A DNA stretch of 64,000 bases, from assembly GCA_005879535.1 (NCBI GenBank), contig VBKI01000058.1, positions 111,059 through 175,058 on the forward strand, written 5' to 3'. The translations under genes and the position numbers were made by a program. The notes below the pieces were generated by a model. The model was given only the letters and a program-made list of their open reading frames with translations, ran no database searches and was not told where the DNA came from. Shown here piece after piece: positions 25,798 to 33,849 of this stretch; within the stretch, counting starts at the first letter, position 1; the number at the start of each line of letters is the position of its first letter. Source of the DNA: Deltaproteobacteria bacterium (GTDB lineage: Bacteria > Myxococcota > Myxococcia > Myxococcales > 40CM-4-68-19).

Positions 25798-26958
25798 ATG
25801 GACGAGAATCAGCGAGAGAGGATCGAGCTGCACAAGACGCTACAAGGCACGGGCGAGCGACCGGGCGGATCGCTGCGGATCACGCGCCGGACTTTCCTCC
25901 ACAAGTCGCTGCTCACGGGTGCCGCCGGAGCGGCCACCTACGGGTGGTTCCCGCTCATCGGCACGCTCGATTTTACGCTGGCCCAAGCGGGAGGACAGGC
26001 GACATCGTTCAAGTTCGCCTGGATCTCGGACAACCACCTCTACCCGAAGGAGGTCAACCAACGCTTCGTGGACAAGGCGGTGCGAGCCGTGAAGGAGGTC
26101 CAGGCCATGAATCCGCCCGCGGACTTCCTCATCCACGGAGGTGACCTCGCCCAGCTCGGCGATCCTGTCGAGCTCGACCTCGGAAACGAGATCCTGAAGG
26201 AGGTGAAGATCAAGAAGGTCTTCATCCCCGGCGAGCACGACTGGTACCTCGACCTGGGCCAGAAGTGGACCAACCTGTTCGGCCAGCCCAACTGGACGTT
26301 CGATCACAAGGGCGTGCGGTTCGTCGGGCTCGACACGGTGAGCAGGGGCCCGGACTACTGGACGGCGAAGAAGATGAGCCCCAAGGAGCGCATGGGGCAC
26401 ATGGCGACGCTCGACGGCAGCGTCGCCGGGGCCTGGGCTGGCGTGGGGCGGGACCAGCTCCAGTGGCTGAACCAGACGCTCTCCAGCTGGGACAAGAGCA
26501 AGCCAATCGTGATCTTCAGCCACAACCCGCTCTATGAGTACTACCCGCCGTGGAACTTCTGGGTCCGCGACTGGCGGGAGGTCCACGAGGTGCTCAGGCC
26601 CTACGCGAACGTGACCAACGTCCATGGCCACACGCACCAGGTGCTCTACAACGAGCTCGGCAAGATGCGGTCCATCGGAATGCTCGCCACCTCCTGGACC
26701 TGGCCCTACGCGCCCGAGGGCGTCCCGGCGCTCACCAAGTGCAAGGTCCGCGTGGACCCCGGCGACCACTTCGACGGCGTTGGCTGGGGGCGGCTCACGC
26801 TGACCGCCGCGAACAGGGTCGAGAACGAATACATGATGTGGCGGAAGGACATCTTCGCCGATGCCGCCGTCGACTCGGGGTGCGGGGACAACGGCAACCA
26901 GATCGTTCACCCCCGCATCGCGGACCAGGAATGGCCCTACTACGGCGCGTACAAGTAG
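25798..26958 (+). CDS. Tat-exported calcineurin-like metallophosphoesterase, possible SoxB-like role
   Basis: This 386-aa protein carries a Tat motif, RITRRTFLHK (RR at 30-31), and a hydrophobic core. The dimetal phosphoesterase blocks are SDNH (77-80, variant of D-x-H), HGGDLAQ, GEHDWY (where GNHD is usual), FSHNPL and VHGHTHQV. The N-to-E change in the third block is notable because that Asn normally binds metal and phosphate. SoxB, the sulfate-releasing enzyme of thiosulfate oxidation, belongs to the same superfamily. Next to SoxA-like and SoxYZ-like genes, an equivalent role is plausible, but it is not proven by sequence. Confidence 0.85.
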   Translation: MDENQRERIELHKTLQGTGERPGGSLRITRRTFLHKSLLTGAAGAATYGWFPLIGTLDFTLAQAGGQATSFKFAWISDNHLYPKEVNQRFVDKAVRAVKEVQAMNPPADFLIHGGDLAQLGDPVELDLGNEILKEVKIKKVFIPGEHDWYLDLGQKWTNLFGQPNWTFDHKGVRFVGLDTVSRGPDYWTAKKMSPKERMGHMATLDGSVAGAWAGVGRDQLQWLNQTLSSWDKSKPIVIFSHNPLYEYYPPWNFWVRDWREVHEVLRPYANVTNVHGHTHQVLYNELGKMRSIGMLATSWTWPYAPEGVPALTKCKVRVDPGDHFDGVGWGRLTLTAANRVENEYMMWRKDIFADAAVDSGCGDNGNQIVHPRIADQEWPYYGAYK

Positions 26959-26979
26959 CCCACGCGAGAGGAGACGGCC

Positions 26980-27429
26980 ATGAAGAAAATGATCCGAAAC
27001 GGTCTCGTCGCGGCGGGCATCCTCGTCGGCTCGCTCCTGATCGTCACGTCTGCTCGTGCTCACAAGGCCAAGCACACTCCCCAGCAGCTCAAGGCATTCG
27101 AGGAAGTGTTCATGGAACAGGTGCGCGTCGGGGACCTGCTCTTCCACGGAGACGACGGCGCGCAGAAGAAGCTGAACGTGAGGCTCAGCAGGACGGGGAC
27201 GGCATGCGCCATGTGCCATCCATTCGCGACCGATACGCACCCCTACGAGTTCCCGAAGTTTCAGGAGCAGGTCGGGCAGTTCGCCACCCTGCGCGACATG
27301 ATCAACTGGTGCATCGAGAAGCCCGCCGAGGGAGAGAAGCTGGATACGGACTCGGCCGCGATGAAGGCGCTCGAGGCGTACATCTACTGGTCGAACCGCG
27401 GCTCCAAACTGGATCCTGGCAGGCACTGA
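26980..27429 (+). CDS. SoxA-like periplasmic monohaem cytochrome c
   Basis: This 149-aa protein has a signal peptide ending near SARA and one haem site, CAMCH at 76-80. The segment ATLRDMINWCIEKPAEGEKL, then DSAAMKALEAYIYW, strongly recalls the conserved part of SoxA (rInWC and LeaYi patterns), including a free cysteine in NWC. It is much shorter than SoxA (about 270 aa), and no SoxX partner is visible. It may link sulfur compounds to a carrier or pass electrons to the oxidase downstream. Confidence 0.75.
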   Translation: MKKMIRNGLVAAGILVGSLLIVTSARAHKAKHTPQQLKAFEEVFMEQVRVGDLLFHGDDGAQKKLNVRLSRTGTACAMCHPFATDTHPYEFPKFQEQVGQFATLRDMINWCIEKPAEGEKLDTDSAAMKALEAYIYWSNRGSKLDPGRH

Positions 27430-27439
27430 ACGGCCAACG

Positions 27440-28231
27440 ATGGCTCGCCAGCCCATCTTTCGCGCGCGCGTTCTTTCCAGGCGAGACGTCCTCGGGCTCG
27501 CCTCGGTCGCCGGCCTCTGCATCGGCGGGGCGCGGGCGGCATCGTCCGGGAGGCGCTTGCTCGGCGGGGACCCGGCGCTCCTCTCACCGCTCGAGCGCGA
27601 GCACCTTCCCTTGCTTCGCATCCCGGCGAAAACCCGCAACGCGCACAAGGTCCCGATCGTCGTCGAGATGTCGCATCCCATGACGGCCGACCATCACGTG
27701 ACGAAGGTGGAAGTGGTGAACGACAGGGAACCGGTCCCCTCGATGGGGACGTTCCGGTTCACGCCCGCCAACGGTGTCGTCTACGTCGGCTTCCAGGCCC
27801 GCATGGACGACGGGGACTCCGAGGTGACCGTCACGGCAGAGTGCAACCGCCATGGCGCGTGGGCGATCCGCCGGCGCATCACCATCGCGGAGGATCCCGA
27901 GGGCTGCTCCGCTACCGCCCCTCCGCGCGCACGCACGGCCGGAAATGACATCCACCCGCCGGAGATCCGTATCCCCGAACTGGTCGAGCGCGGCCGGATC
28001 CGCCGCGGCGAGGTCATCCACCCGCAGCTCAAGATCCGGCACCCGAACCGCACCGGGACGTCCGAGCCGCTCCACCTCAAAGACCTCGAGGTGTGGTTCG
28101 CCGGACAGCGCGTCAGCCGGTTCGAGCTCACCCCGGCGCTGAGCGACGACCCGTTCATCAGCTTCGCGCTGCTCGCCAGCCGCGAGGGGGTTCTCGGGGT
28201 CCGCCTGGCGAACAACCGCGGCCAGCGGTGA
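27440..28231 (+). CDS. SoxY-SoxZ fusion protein, Tat-exported
   Basis: This 263-aa protein has a Tat-type signal (LSRRDVLGLAS). Residues of about 55-155 resemble SoxY (KVPIVVEMSHPMTADHHVTK, VTAECNRHGAW); residues of about 170-263 resemble SoxZ (GEVIHPQLKIRHPNRTG, then LTPALSDDPFISFAL). In thiosulfate-oxidising bacteria SoxY and SoxZ are separate, and SoxY ends in a GGCGG arm that carries the substrate. Here the SoxY part has no such arm, only a single Cys in the linker (EGCSA). It may be a carrier with a relocated cysteine or a SoxYZ-like protein with another role. Confidence 0.8.
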   Translation: MARQPIFRARVLSRRDVLGLASVAGLCIGGARAASSGRRLLGGDPALLSPLEREHLPLLRIPAKTRNAHKVPIVVEMSHPMTADHHVTKVEVVNDREPVPSMGTFRFTPANGVVYVGFQARMDDGDSEVTVTAECNRHGAWAIRRRITIAEDPEGCSATAPPRARTAGNDIHPPEIRIPELVERGRIRRGEVIHPQLKIRHPNRTGTSEPLHLKDLEVWFAGQRVSRFELTPALSDDPFISFALLASREGVLGVRLANNRGQR

Positions 28232-28249
28232 GTGTAGGAGGTGGCGACG

Positions 28250-28774
28250 ATGCGCAATCTCGCCGTGATCCTGGGAGCACTCGGGCTGGTGTGCGGCGCT
28301 CTCGCCGACGAGCCCGGTTCGCCTGCAGGCGCTCCACCGGGCGGTGCCGATGCCCGCAAGCACCTCGCGGACTTCTTCCTGCGCACCAAGGGAATGACCC
28401 GCGTCGTCTCTGCCTCCGAGGTATCCGAGGGCATCCGGACGGGGAAGAGCAAGTATCGCGTGGTTGATGTCCGGCCCCCTGACGAATACGAAAAGGGCCA
28501 CGTGCCCGGGGCGATGAACATCCCGCTCGACGTTCTCTTCCGCCCGGCGAGCCTGGAGAAGCTGCCCGCGGCCGGGGATCCGATCCTCCTCGTCTGCCCG
28601 TCCGGGCACATGGAGTCGATGGCGCTGGGCGGGCTCGCCGCGCTCGGCTACGAGCCCTACGTCCTGCGCTTCGGAATGATCGGCTGGAATGCCGAGACCA
28701 AAGTGAAAGTGGCAGGCGCGCCGGGTCAGGCGCCCGAGGTGGTCCACGGCCTCGGCGGACCGATCGAGAGGTAG
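28250..28774 (+). CDS. Exported rhodanese-like sulfurtransferase
   Basis: This 174-aa protein has an N-terminal signal peptide (MRNLAVILGALGLVCGALAD). The rhodanese domain contains YRVVDVRPPDEYEKGHVPGA, then PILLVCPSGHMESMAL, in which the active-site Cys is present. The C-terminal part AEGLGGPIE-like segment (here VVHGLGGPIER) is typical of such proteins. It probably carries persulfide sulfur in the periplasm, which suits the neighbouring Sox-like genes. The ATG at 28250 follows TAGGAGG by 8 bases; an in-frame GTG at 28241 is less likely. Confidence 0.88.
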   Translation: MRNLAVILGALGLVCGALADEPGSPAGAPPGGADARKHLADFFLRTKGMTRVVSASEVSEGIRTGKSKYRVVDVRPPDEYEKGHVPGAMNIPLDVLFRPASLEKLPAAGDPILLVCPSGHMESMALGGLAALGYEPYVLRFGMIGWNAETKVKVAGAPGQAPEVVHGLGGPIER

Positions 28775-28822
28775 GCAAGATCGAAGAAGGAGCCGCGTGC
28801 GATGTCCCCCGATGCGCTGCAC

Positions 28823-29434
28823 TCACCCGCGGTTCACCAGCAAGGCGGCATCGCGCACCACGCGCTCCACCGAGCCGGCGTCTTCCGGGTCATAGCGCGC
28901 CCGGATTCGCCCTTGACTGTCCACGAGCACCAGATCCGTTCCTCGGGAAACGGCGTCGCGGACGGTATCGACCGGTCCGGTGAGGAAGGTCCACATCCGG
29001 GGACTGGCGCGATGCTCACGCGCGTAGGCAGCGAGCCGGGAGGGATCGTCGAACCCGGGATCGACGGTGATCGACACGAGGTGGAAGGCAGGCTCGAGGT
29101 TCCGCGTGCGGGCCTGGATCCGCGCCATCTGCCGGGTGATGACGGGGCAGACGGTCTGACACCGCGTAAAAATGAAGCTCGCCAGCCAGACGCGCCCGAT
29201 GAGGTCCTTGGAGCCGAACCGGCCGCCGTTCGCCGCAGTGAGCTCGAAAGGCGGGACGGTCCCGAGGACGGGCAGCCTGGGAGGCACCGGCGTACGGAGA
29301 GCCCAGGAGATCGGCCACGCGGCGATGAGCGCGATGAGCACGACCCAGGTGAGCGGGCGCCCGACCGCAGCGCCTACCCATGCCTGGATGCGATCGCGAA
29401 ACCCGGATCGGGCGGCGGTTGGCATTGCACCCAT
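28823..29434 (-). CDS. SCO1/SenC-family copper chaperone lacking the usual histidine ligand
   Basis: This 203-aa membrane-anchored thioredoxin-fold protein has one transmembrane helix (about 29-46) and the copper motif TRCQTVCP (C92 and C96). It also has the family words VWLASFIFT, FHLVSITVDPGFDD and LVLVDSQGRIRARYD. SCO proteins bind copper with CxxxC plus a His just before the VLVD strand. Here that place reads AVSRGTDLVLVD, with no His and a shortened loop. It may therefore act in thiol reduction, or bind copper differently. It is the only gene on the opposite strand within the island. Confidence 0.85.
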   Translation of the reverse strand: MGAMPTAARSGFRDRIQAWVGAAVGRPLTWVVLIALIAAWPISWALRTPVPPRLPVLGTVPPFELTAANGGRFGSKDLIGRVWLASFIFTRCQTVCPVITRQMARIQARTRNLEPAFHLVSITVDPGFDDPSRLAAYAREHRASPRMWTFLTGPVDTVRDAVSRGTDLVLVDSQGRIRARYDPEDAGSVERVVRDAALLVNRG

Positions 29435-29496
29435 CGCTTTCGAAACCGACGATCAGATACCGGAAGCCTCGAGGGCAGGGAAGTCGGAGGTGAGGC

Positions 29497-30138
29497 TTGA
29501 GCAGCACGGTCGCCCACGAGCACGGGCACCCGACGGCGGCGTGGCCGCCGGATGCCCAATACGGCACCGCGACACCCGGGAAGATCGGGATGTGGATCTT
29601 CCTCATCTCCGATGCCTTTTCTTTTGGCGGCCTGCTCATCGCCGAAGGCATCCTCTACGCGGGCCACCGCCCGTGGCGGCAGGCCGGGGAGCCGGAGCTC
29701 GGGATCCTGTTCACCGCGGCGCTGACCTTCATCCTCGTCTGCACGAGCCTGACGAACGTCCTCGGCTGGGCGGCGGCCGCCGACCGGAAGCGCAGACAGG
29801 CAGCCATCCTGCTCGGTCTGACGGCGTTCGGCGGCGCCCTTTTCCTCGTCGGTCAGTTCCAGGAGTGGTTCGGGATCTGGGCGCCCGGGCTCCTGCGCGA
29901 GGGGCTGGTCTTCGGCCAGTCGCCTCGGGCGAGCACGTTCTACGTCATCACCGGCTACCACGGTCTCCACGTCCTGATCGGCGTCGCCTACATCCTCGCG
30001 ATCCTCGTCGGGTACCTTCGCGGCCGCGTCAATGAACGTCAGATCGAGCTTCTCGGTTTGTACTGGTGCTTCGTCGACTTCGTCTGGGTGTTCGTGTTCT
30101 CGTTCGTCTATCTCCTCCCTTCGTTGAGCGGCGCATGA
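29497..30138 (+). CDS. ctaE: Cytochrome c oxidase subunit III
   Basis: This 213-aa protein begins with TTG at 29497 behind GGAGG. It has five transmembrane helices. Typical subunit III elements are GMWIFLISDAFSFGG (helix 1), TFYVITGYHGLHVLIG (HGxHVxxG) and LYWCFVDFVWVFVFS (WxFVDxVWxF). It stabilises proton pumping in the oxidase. It leads the oxidase operon, and its stop overlaps the next start (ATGA). A second subunit III gene is at 33197. Confidence 0.93.
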   Translation: MSSTVAHEHGHPTAAWPPDAQYGTATPGKIGMWIFLISDAFSFGGLLIAEGILYAGHRPWRQAGEPELGILFTAALTFILVCTSLTNVLGWAAAADRKRRQAAILLGLTAFGGALFLVGQFQEWFGIWAPGLLREGLVFGQSPRASTFYVITGYHGLHVLIGVAYILAILVGYLRGRVNERQIELLGLYWCFVDFVWVFVFSFVYLLPSLSGA

Positions 30139-30470
30139 CCGAAAAGGAGATCCTCCAGCCCGAGGTTTCCTCGGTGACCCACGTTCCGGAGGCGAGGCAG
30201 CGGACCCCGTACCTCGCCGCGTTCGGCGTGCTCGTCGCGCTCACGCTGGTGGAGATCGGTGTGGTGCGGAGCGCGGGGATCCCTCACCGGGCGGCAATCG
30301 TCGCGCTGATCGCGATTGCCTTGGCGAAGGCCGCGCTCATCGCGCTCTTCTACATGCACCTGCGCTACGAGACCCGGATCCTGAAAGTCACGGTGCTCGG
30401 CCCGCTCATTGCGCCAGCGGTCTATGGGCTGCTCTTGATGCTCGATTCCGCCGCGAGGCACATGCCATGA
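30135..30470 (+). CDS. Cytochrome c oxidase subunit IV-like membrane protein
   Basis: This 111-aa protein has three transmembrane helices. The C-terminal element LAKAALIALFYMHLRYETRI is the hallmark of prokaryotic subunit IV (family COX4_pro), as is the preceding LTLVEIGVV helix. It is an assembly or stability subunit without cofactors. It overlaps the genes on both sides by 4 bases. Confidence 0.85.
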   Translation: MTEKEILQPEVSSVTHVPEARQRTPYLAAFGVLVALTLVEIGVVRSAGIPHRAAIVALIAIALAKAALIALFYMHLRYETRILKVTVLGPLIAPAVYGLLLMLDSAARHMP

Positions 30471-30640
30471 CCCTCGCCCTTCTTTTCGCCATCGCAAGCG
30501 TCCCGGCCGTCGCTCTCGCCTGCCCGGCCTGCTCGCGGGACGGGACGCCTCAGCTCGCGCTGCTGCTCGGCGCGATGATCGCCGTCCCGTACGCCGTCGT
30601 CGCGCTGGCCGTGTACGCAATCCGGGGAGGCGGGCGGTGA
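30467..30640 (+). CDS. 57-aa membrane protein with CPAC motif in the oxidase operon
   Basis: This very short gene is held between ATGA and GTGA overlaps with subunits IV and II, which strongly supports translation. It encodes a signal-like first helix (LALLFAIASVPAVALA), then CPACSRDG, then a second helix (LALLLGAMIAVPYAVVALAVY) and a basic end. The CxxC faces the periplasmic side if the first helix is a membrane segment. It could bind copper or handle disulfides during assembly of the CuA centre. That role is inferred only from position and cysteines. Confidence 0.75.
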   Translation: MTLALLFAIASVPAVALACPACSRDGTPQLALLLGAMIAVPYAVVALAVYAIRGGGR

Positions 30641-31404
30641 CCGCGGCGCCCGTACCGGAGCACGGCTACGGACTGCCGCACGACGTGTCGGTGGACGGCT
30701 TCCGCGTCGACGAGCTCATCCATTTCACGCTTGCCGCCATCACGGTGATCTTCGCCGTAGTCGCGGCGGCGATGATCTGGTCGTTCGTGAAACACCGGGG
30801 CGGTCCCGCGCTGTACTCGCACGGGACCCGCGGCTCCATCGCGTTGGTGGTGGGTGCCGTTGCCGTGGTCCTGTTCGGGGTGGACGGGAACCTTTTCGTC
30901 CACACGCTCGCCGACATGCACCGGTACTTCTGGAACTTCAAACGTGCCGAGGCGTCGCCGGGCGCCGTCCGCATCGAGGTGAACGCGCATCAGTGGTCGT
31001 GGGACGCCCGCTACCCCGGCGCCGACGGAAGATTTGGAACGCAGGATGACGTCGTGACGACCGACGACATCCGGGTTCCCGTCGGAGTCCCCGTGATCCT
31101 CCAGCTCGCCTCCACCGACGTGATTCACTCGCTGTACCTGCCGAATTTGCGGGTGAAGCAGGACGCGGTGCCCGGGACGATCACCCGTCTGACCTTCCAG
31201 GCGAAGACCCCCGGGGAGTACGAGATTGCCTGCGCGCAGCACTGCGGGCCCAACCACTACAAGATGCGCGCCGTCCTCACCGTGCTCGCTGCTGACGCCT
31301 TTCGCGAGTGGCTCGCCGCGGCGGCGGAAGACGCTCGCCGCGCGTACGACCCGGAGGACAAGGAGGCCCAGTGGGGCTGGGAATGGAGGAGGTTCGAGCC
31401 GTGA
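30637..31404 (+). CDS. ctaC: Cytochrome c oxidase subunit II (CuA)
   Basis: This 255-aa protein starts with GTG at 30637. Two transmembrane helices (about 27-50 and 67-90) precede the periplasmic cupredoxin domain. CuA ligands are visible: His164 in DVIHSLY, then Cys199, Cys203, His207 and Met210 in CAQHCGPNHYKM. The position normally held by Glu (C-x-E-x-C) is Gln here. NAHQWSWDARYPG is the aromatic electron-entry patch. There is no fused cytochrome c domain; a separate dihaem cytochrome is encoded at 33850. Confidence 0.95.
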   Translation: MTAAPVPEHGYGLPHDVSVDGFRVDELIHFTLAAITVIFAVVAAAMIWSFVKHRGGPALYSHGTRGSIALVVGAVAVVLFGVDGNLFVHTLADMHRYFWNFKRAEASPGAVRIEVNAHQWSWDARYPGADGRFGTQDDVVTTDDIRVPVGVPVILQLASTDVIHSLYLPNLRVKQDAVPGTITRLTFQAKTPGEYEIACAQHCGPNHYKMRAVLTVLAADAFREWLAAAAEDARRAYDPEDKEAQWGWEWRRFEP

Positions 31405-33194
31405 GCACGCGCGCACAAGCGCTCGCCGAGGCGGCGCAGCCGATCCATCCGCCGCCTACGTCCTTCTGGCGCCAGTACGTGTTCTCCATCGATCACAAGG
31501 TGATCGCGAAGCAATTCCTCTGGGCAGGTCTCCTCTTCCTGCTCCTTGGCGGGACCCTCGCGATGCTGATCCGCTGGCAATGGGCGTTCCCGTACCGTCC
31601 GGTGCCGGTGCTCGGCCAGCTTTTCCTCCGCGAGAACGGCGGGGTCATCGGCCCGGCGACCTACCAGCAGATCTTCACGACCCATGGCCTGATCATGATC
31701 TTCTTCGCCGTCACGCCGGTGCTCATCGGCTGCTTCGGCAACTTCCTCATCCCGCTCATGATCGGCGCGCGGGACATGGCGTTCCCGAAGCTCAACATGT
31801 ACTCGTTCTGGACCTTCCTCCTCTCGCAGTTGCTCGTCCTCGGCTCCTTCCTCGCCGATCTCGGCTCGGCGGGCGCGGGCTGGACCACCTATCCGCCTCT
31901 CTCGACCAACGTCGGCACGCCCGGTCTCGGTCAGACGCTGGTCGTTGCGGCGATCTTCGTTACCGGCGTTTCCTCGACGATGGGCGCGATCAACTACGTC
32001 ACCACGGTGATTCGCATGCGCGCGCCCGGAATGGGGTACATGCGGCTGCCGCTCACGATGTGGGGCCTCTGGCTCACCGCGATCCTCAACGCGCTCTTCG
32101 TGCCGGTGCTCGGATCCGCGGCCCTGCTCCTGCTCCTCGACCGGAATTTCGGGACCCAGTTCTTCGTCGCGGGCGCGTCGGCGGTGCGTGGAGGCGGCGA
32201 CCCCATCCTTTTCCAGCACCTGTTCTGGATCTTCGGCCACCCCGAGGTCTACATCCTCATCCTCCCCGCCTGGGGCATCCTCGGCGACGTCATCCCCTTC
32301 TTCGCCCGCAAGCCGCACCATTGGTACAAGGGGACGGTCTGGGCGATGGTGATCGTGACCGTCCTCTCCGCGATGGTCTACGGTCACCACATGTTCATGA
32401 CCGGGATGAGCCCGCTGCTCGGCGAAGGGTTCATGCTCTTTACGCTGCTCATCAGCGCGCCATCGATGTTGATCGTCCTGAACTGGGTGATGACGTTGTG
32501 GCGCGCGTCGATCCGGTTCGACACGCCCATGCTCTTCGCGCTCGCGACAGTGTTCGTCTTCGGGGTGGGCGGCCTCACCGGGCTGTTCCTGGCCGACATC
32601 TCGATGGACCTGTACCTGCACGACACGATGTTCGTGGTGGGCCACTTCCACTTCACCATGGCCGCCGCCTCGTTCATCGCGGCGATGACCGGGGTCTACT
32701 TCTGGTTCCCGAAGATCTTCGGCAAAAAGCTCGACGAGCGGCTGGGGAAGGCCCACTTCTGGTTCACGTTCATCGGCATCACGCTCGTCTTCGCCGGCCA
32801 GCTCGTCGCCGGCTATGCCGGCCAGCAGCGGCGCCTGTTCGATCCGTTCCAGTACACCTTCATCCAGGGGCTCCGGGGACTGAACCGGTGGACGAGCTTC
32901 TTCGCGTTCGCGCTCTTCGCAGGCCAGTTCATCTTCGTCTGGAACTTCTTCAAGACGCTCTTCGGCAAGACGGTTCGTGCCGGCGAGAACCCCTGGCAGG
33001 TGACGACGCTCGAGTGGACGGCGACCGGCTCGCCTCCGCCATTCCATAACTTCGATCGCATCCCCGAGGTCGTCCGCGGCCCGCACGAGTTCTCGAACCC
33101 TGAAGTGCGGCGCCTCACCGGCCGCGATTTCGCCGGGCAGTCGGAGGTGCTCCCGGGGAGCGGCGAGCCCGCGCTGGCCGCCGCGCGAGGCTGA
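31401..33194 (+). CDS. ctaD: Cytochrome c oxidase subunit I, haem-copper family type A
   Basis: This 597-aa protein starts with GTG overlapping the subunit II stop. It has at least twelve helices and the catalytic signatures FTTHGLIMIFF (low-spin haem His), HPEVYILILPAWG (CuB His and cross-linked Tyr), YGHHMFMTGMSP (CuB His pair) and VVGHFHFTMAAAS (haem a3 and haem a His). The N-terminus FSIDHKVIAKQF is conserved. It reduces oxygen to water and pumps protons. The large C-terminal region carries an extra membrane part, as in caa3-like oxidases. Confidence 0.95.
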   Translation: MSTRAQALAEAAQPIHPPPTSFWRQYVFSIDHKVIAKQFLWAGLLFLLLGGTLAMLIRWQWAFPYRPVPVLGQLFLRENGGVIGPATYQQIFTTHGLIMIFFAVTPVLIGCFGNFLIPLMIGARDMAFPKLNMYSFWTFLLSQLLVLGSFLADLGSAGAGWTTYPPLSTNVGTPGLGQTLVVAAIFVTGVSSTMGAINYVTTVIRMRAPGMGYMRLPLTMWGLWLTAILNALFVPVLGSAALLLLLDRNFGTQFFVAGASAVRGGGDPILFQHLFWIFGHPEVYILILPAWGILGDVIPFFARKPHHWYKGTVWAMVIVTVLSAMVYGHHMFMTGMSPLLGEGFMLFTLLISAPSMLIVLNWVMTLWRASIRFDTPMLFALATVFVFGVGGLTGLFLADISMDLYLHDTMFVVGHFHFTMAAASFIAAMTGVYFWFPKIFGKKLDERLGKAHFWFTFIGITLVFAGQLVAGYAGQQRRLFDPFQYTFIQGLRGLNRWTSFFAFALFAGQFIFVWNFFKTLFGKTVRAGENPWQVTTLEWTATGSPPPFHNFDRIPEVVRGPHEFSNPEVRRLTGRDFAGQSEVLPGSGEPALAAARG

Positions 33195-33196
33195 GC

Positions 33197-33832
33197 GTGC
33201 TGGGCACGAATCTCGAGCGCAGTCCCGCCGCCGACCTGCCGGCGTCCGAGGTCCCCGAGCTGCGGCGCTACCGGCTGCGCCGGAGCGAGGACGAGATCAC
33301 TTCCTATGTCGGGATGATCATCTTTCTCGGTTCCTGGGCGATGATGTTCGCGGCGCTGTTCTTCGCATATGCCGTGGTGCGGGTCCGCGCGCCGATGTGG
33401 CCGCCGCCCGACCAGCCGGCGCTTCCGATCCTCATCCCGGGTTTGAACACGGTGGTGATCGCCGGCTCGAGTGCGGCGGTCGCGGTCGCCGTTCGAGCTC
33501 ATGCGCTCGGGCGGCAGCGCCGGGCTGCGATCGGCCTTGGCCTGGGCGCCGCTTTCGGCGCTCTTTTTCTCGCGCTGCAGGCGGTGGTCTGGGTCGGACT
33601 CTGGCGCGCCGGGCTCCTCCCGACCGGTGGTCCATACGCGTCAGTGTTCTATGCCCTCACTGCCTTTCACGCGCTGCACGTCGTCGTCGGCCTCGTCGCG
33701 CTCGGTGCGCTCGCGATCCGCGCCCAGCCGCCGCGAGGGACGACGCGGAGCGCCGTGCGGCTCTGGGGCATGTTCTGGCACTTCGTGGGCGTGGTCTGGG
33801 TGGCGCTCTACGTTGCGGTTTATCTGCTTTGA
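33197..33832 (+). CDS. Second cytochrome c oxidase subunit III-like protein
   Basis: This 211-aa protein (GTG start, 2 bases after subunit I) has five hydrophobic segments. Subunit III-like features are MIIFLGSWAMMFAALFFAYAV, TAFHALHVVVGLV (H-x-x-HVxxG) and MFWHFVGVVWVALYVAVYLL. It is clearly different from the subunit III encoded at 29497. Two subunit III genes within one operon are unusual. This copy sits in the usual position behind subunit I. Confidence 0.88.
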   Translation: MLGTNLERSPAADLPASEVPELRRYRLRRSEDEITSYVGMIIFLGSWAMMFAALFFAYAVVRVRAPMWPPPDQPALPILIPGLNTVVIAGSSAAVAVAVRAHALGRQRRAAIGLGLGAAFGALFLALQAVVWVGLWRAGLLPTGGPYASVFYALTAFHALHVVVGLVALGALAIRAQPPRGTTRSAVRLWGMFWHFVGVVWVALYVAVYLL

Positions 33833-33849
33833 CCACCGGAGGATCGGAC

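Noticed and set aside
31257..33086. A 609-codon minus-strand frame.
   Set aside because: Antisense to the cytochrome oxidase subunit I gene, with charged low-complexity sequence.
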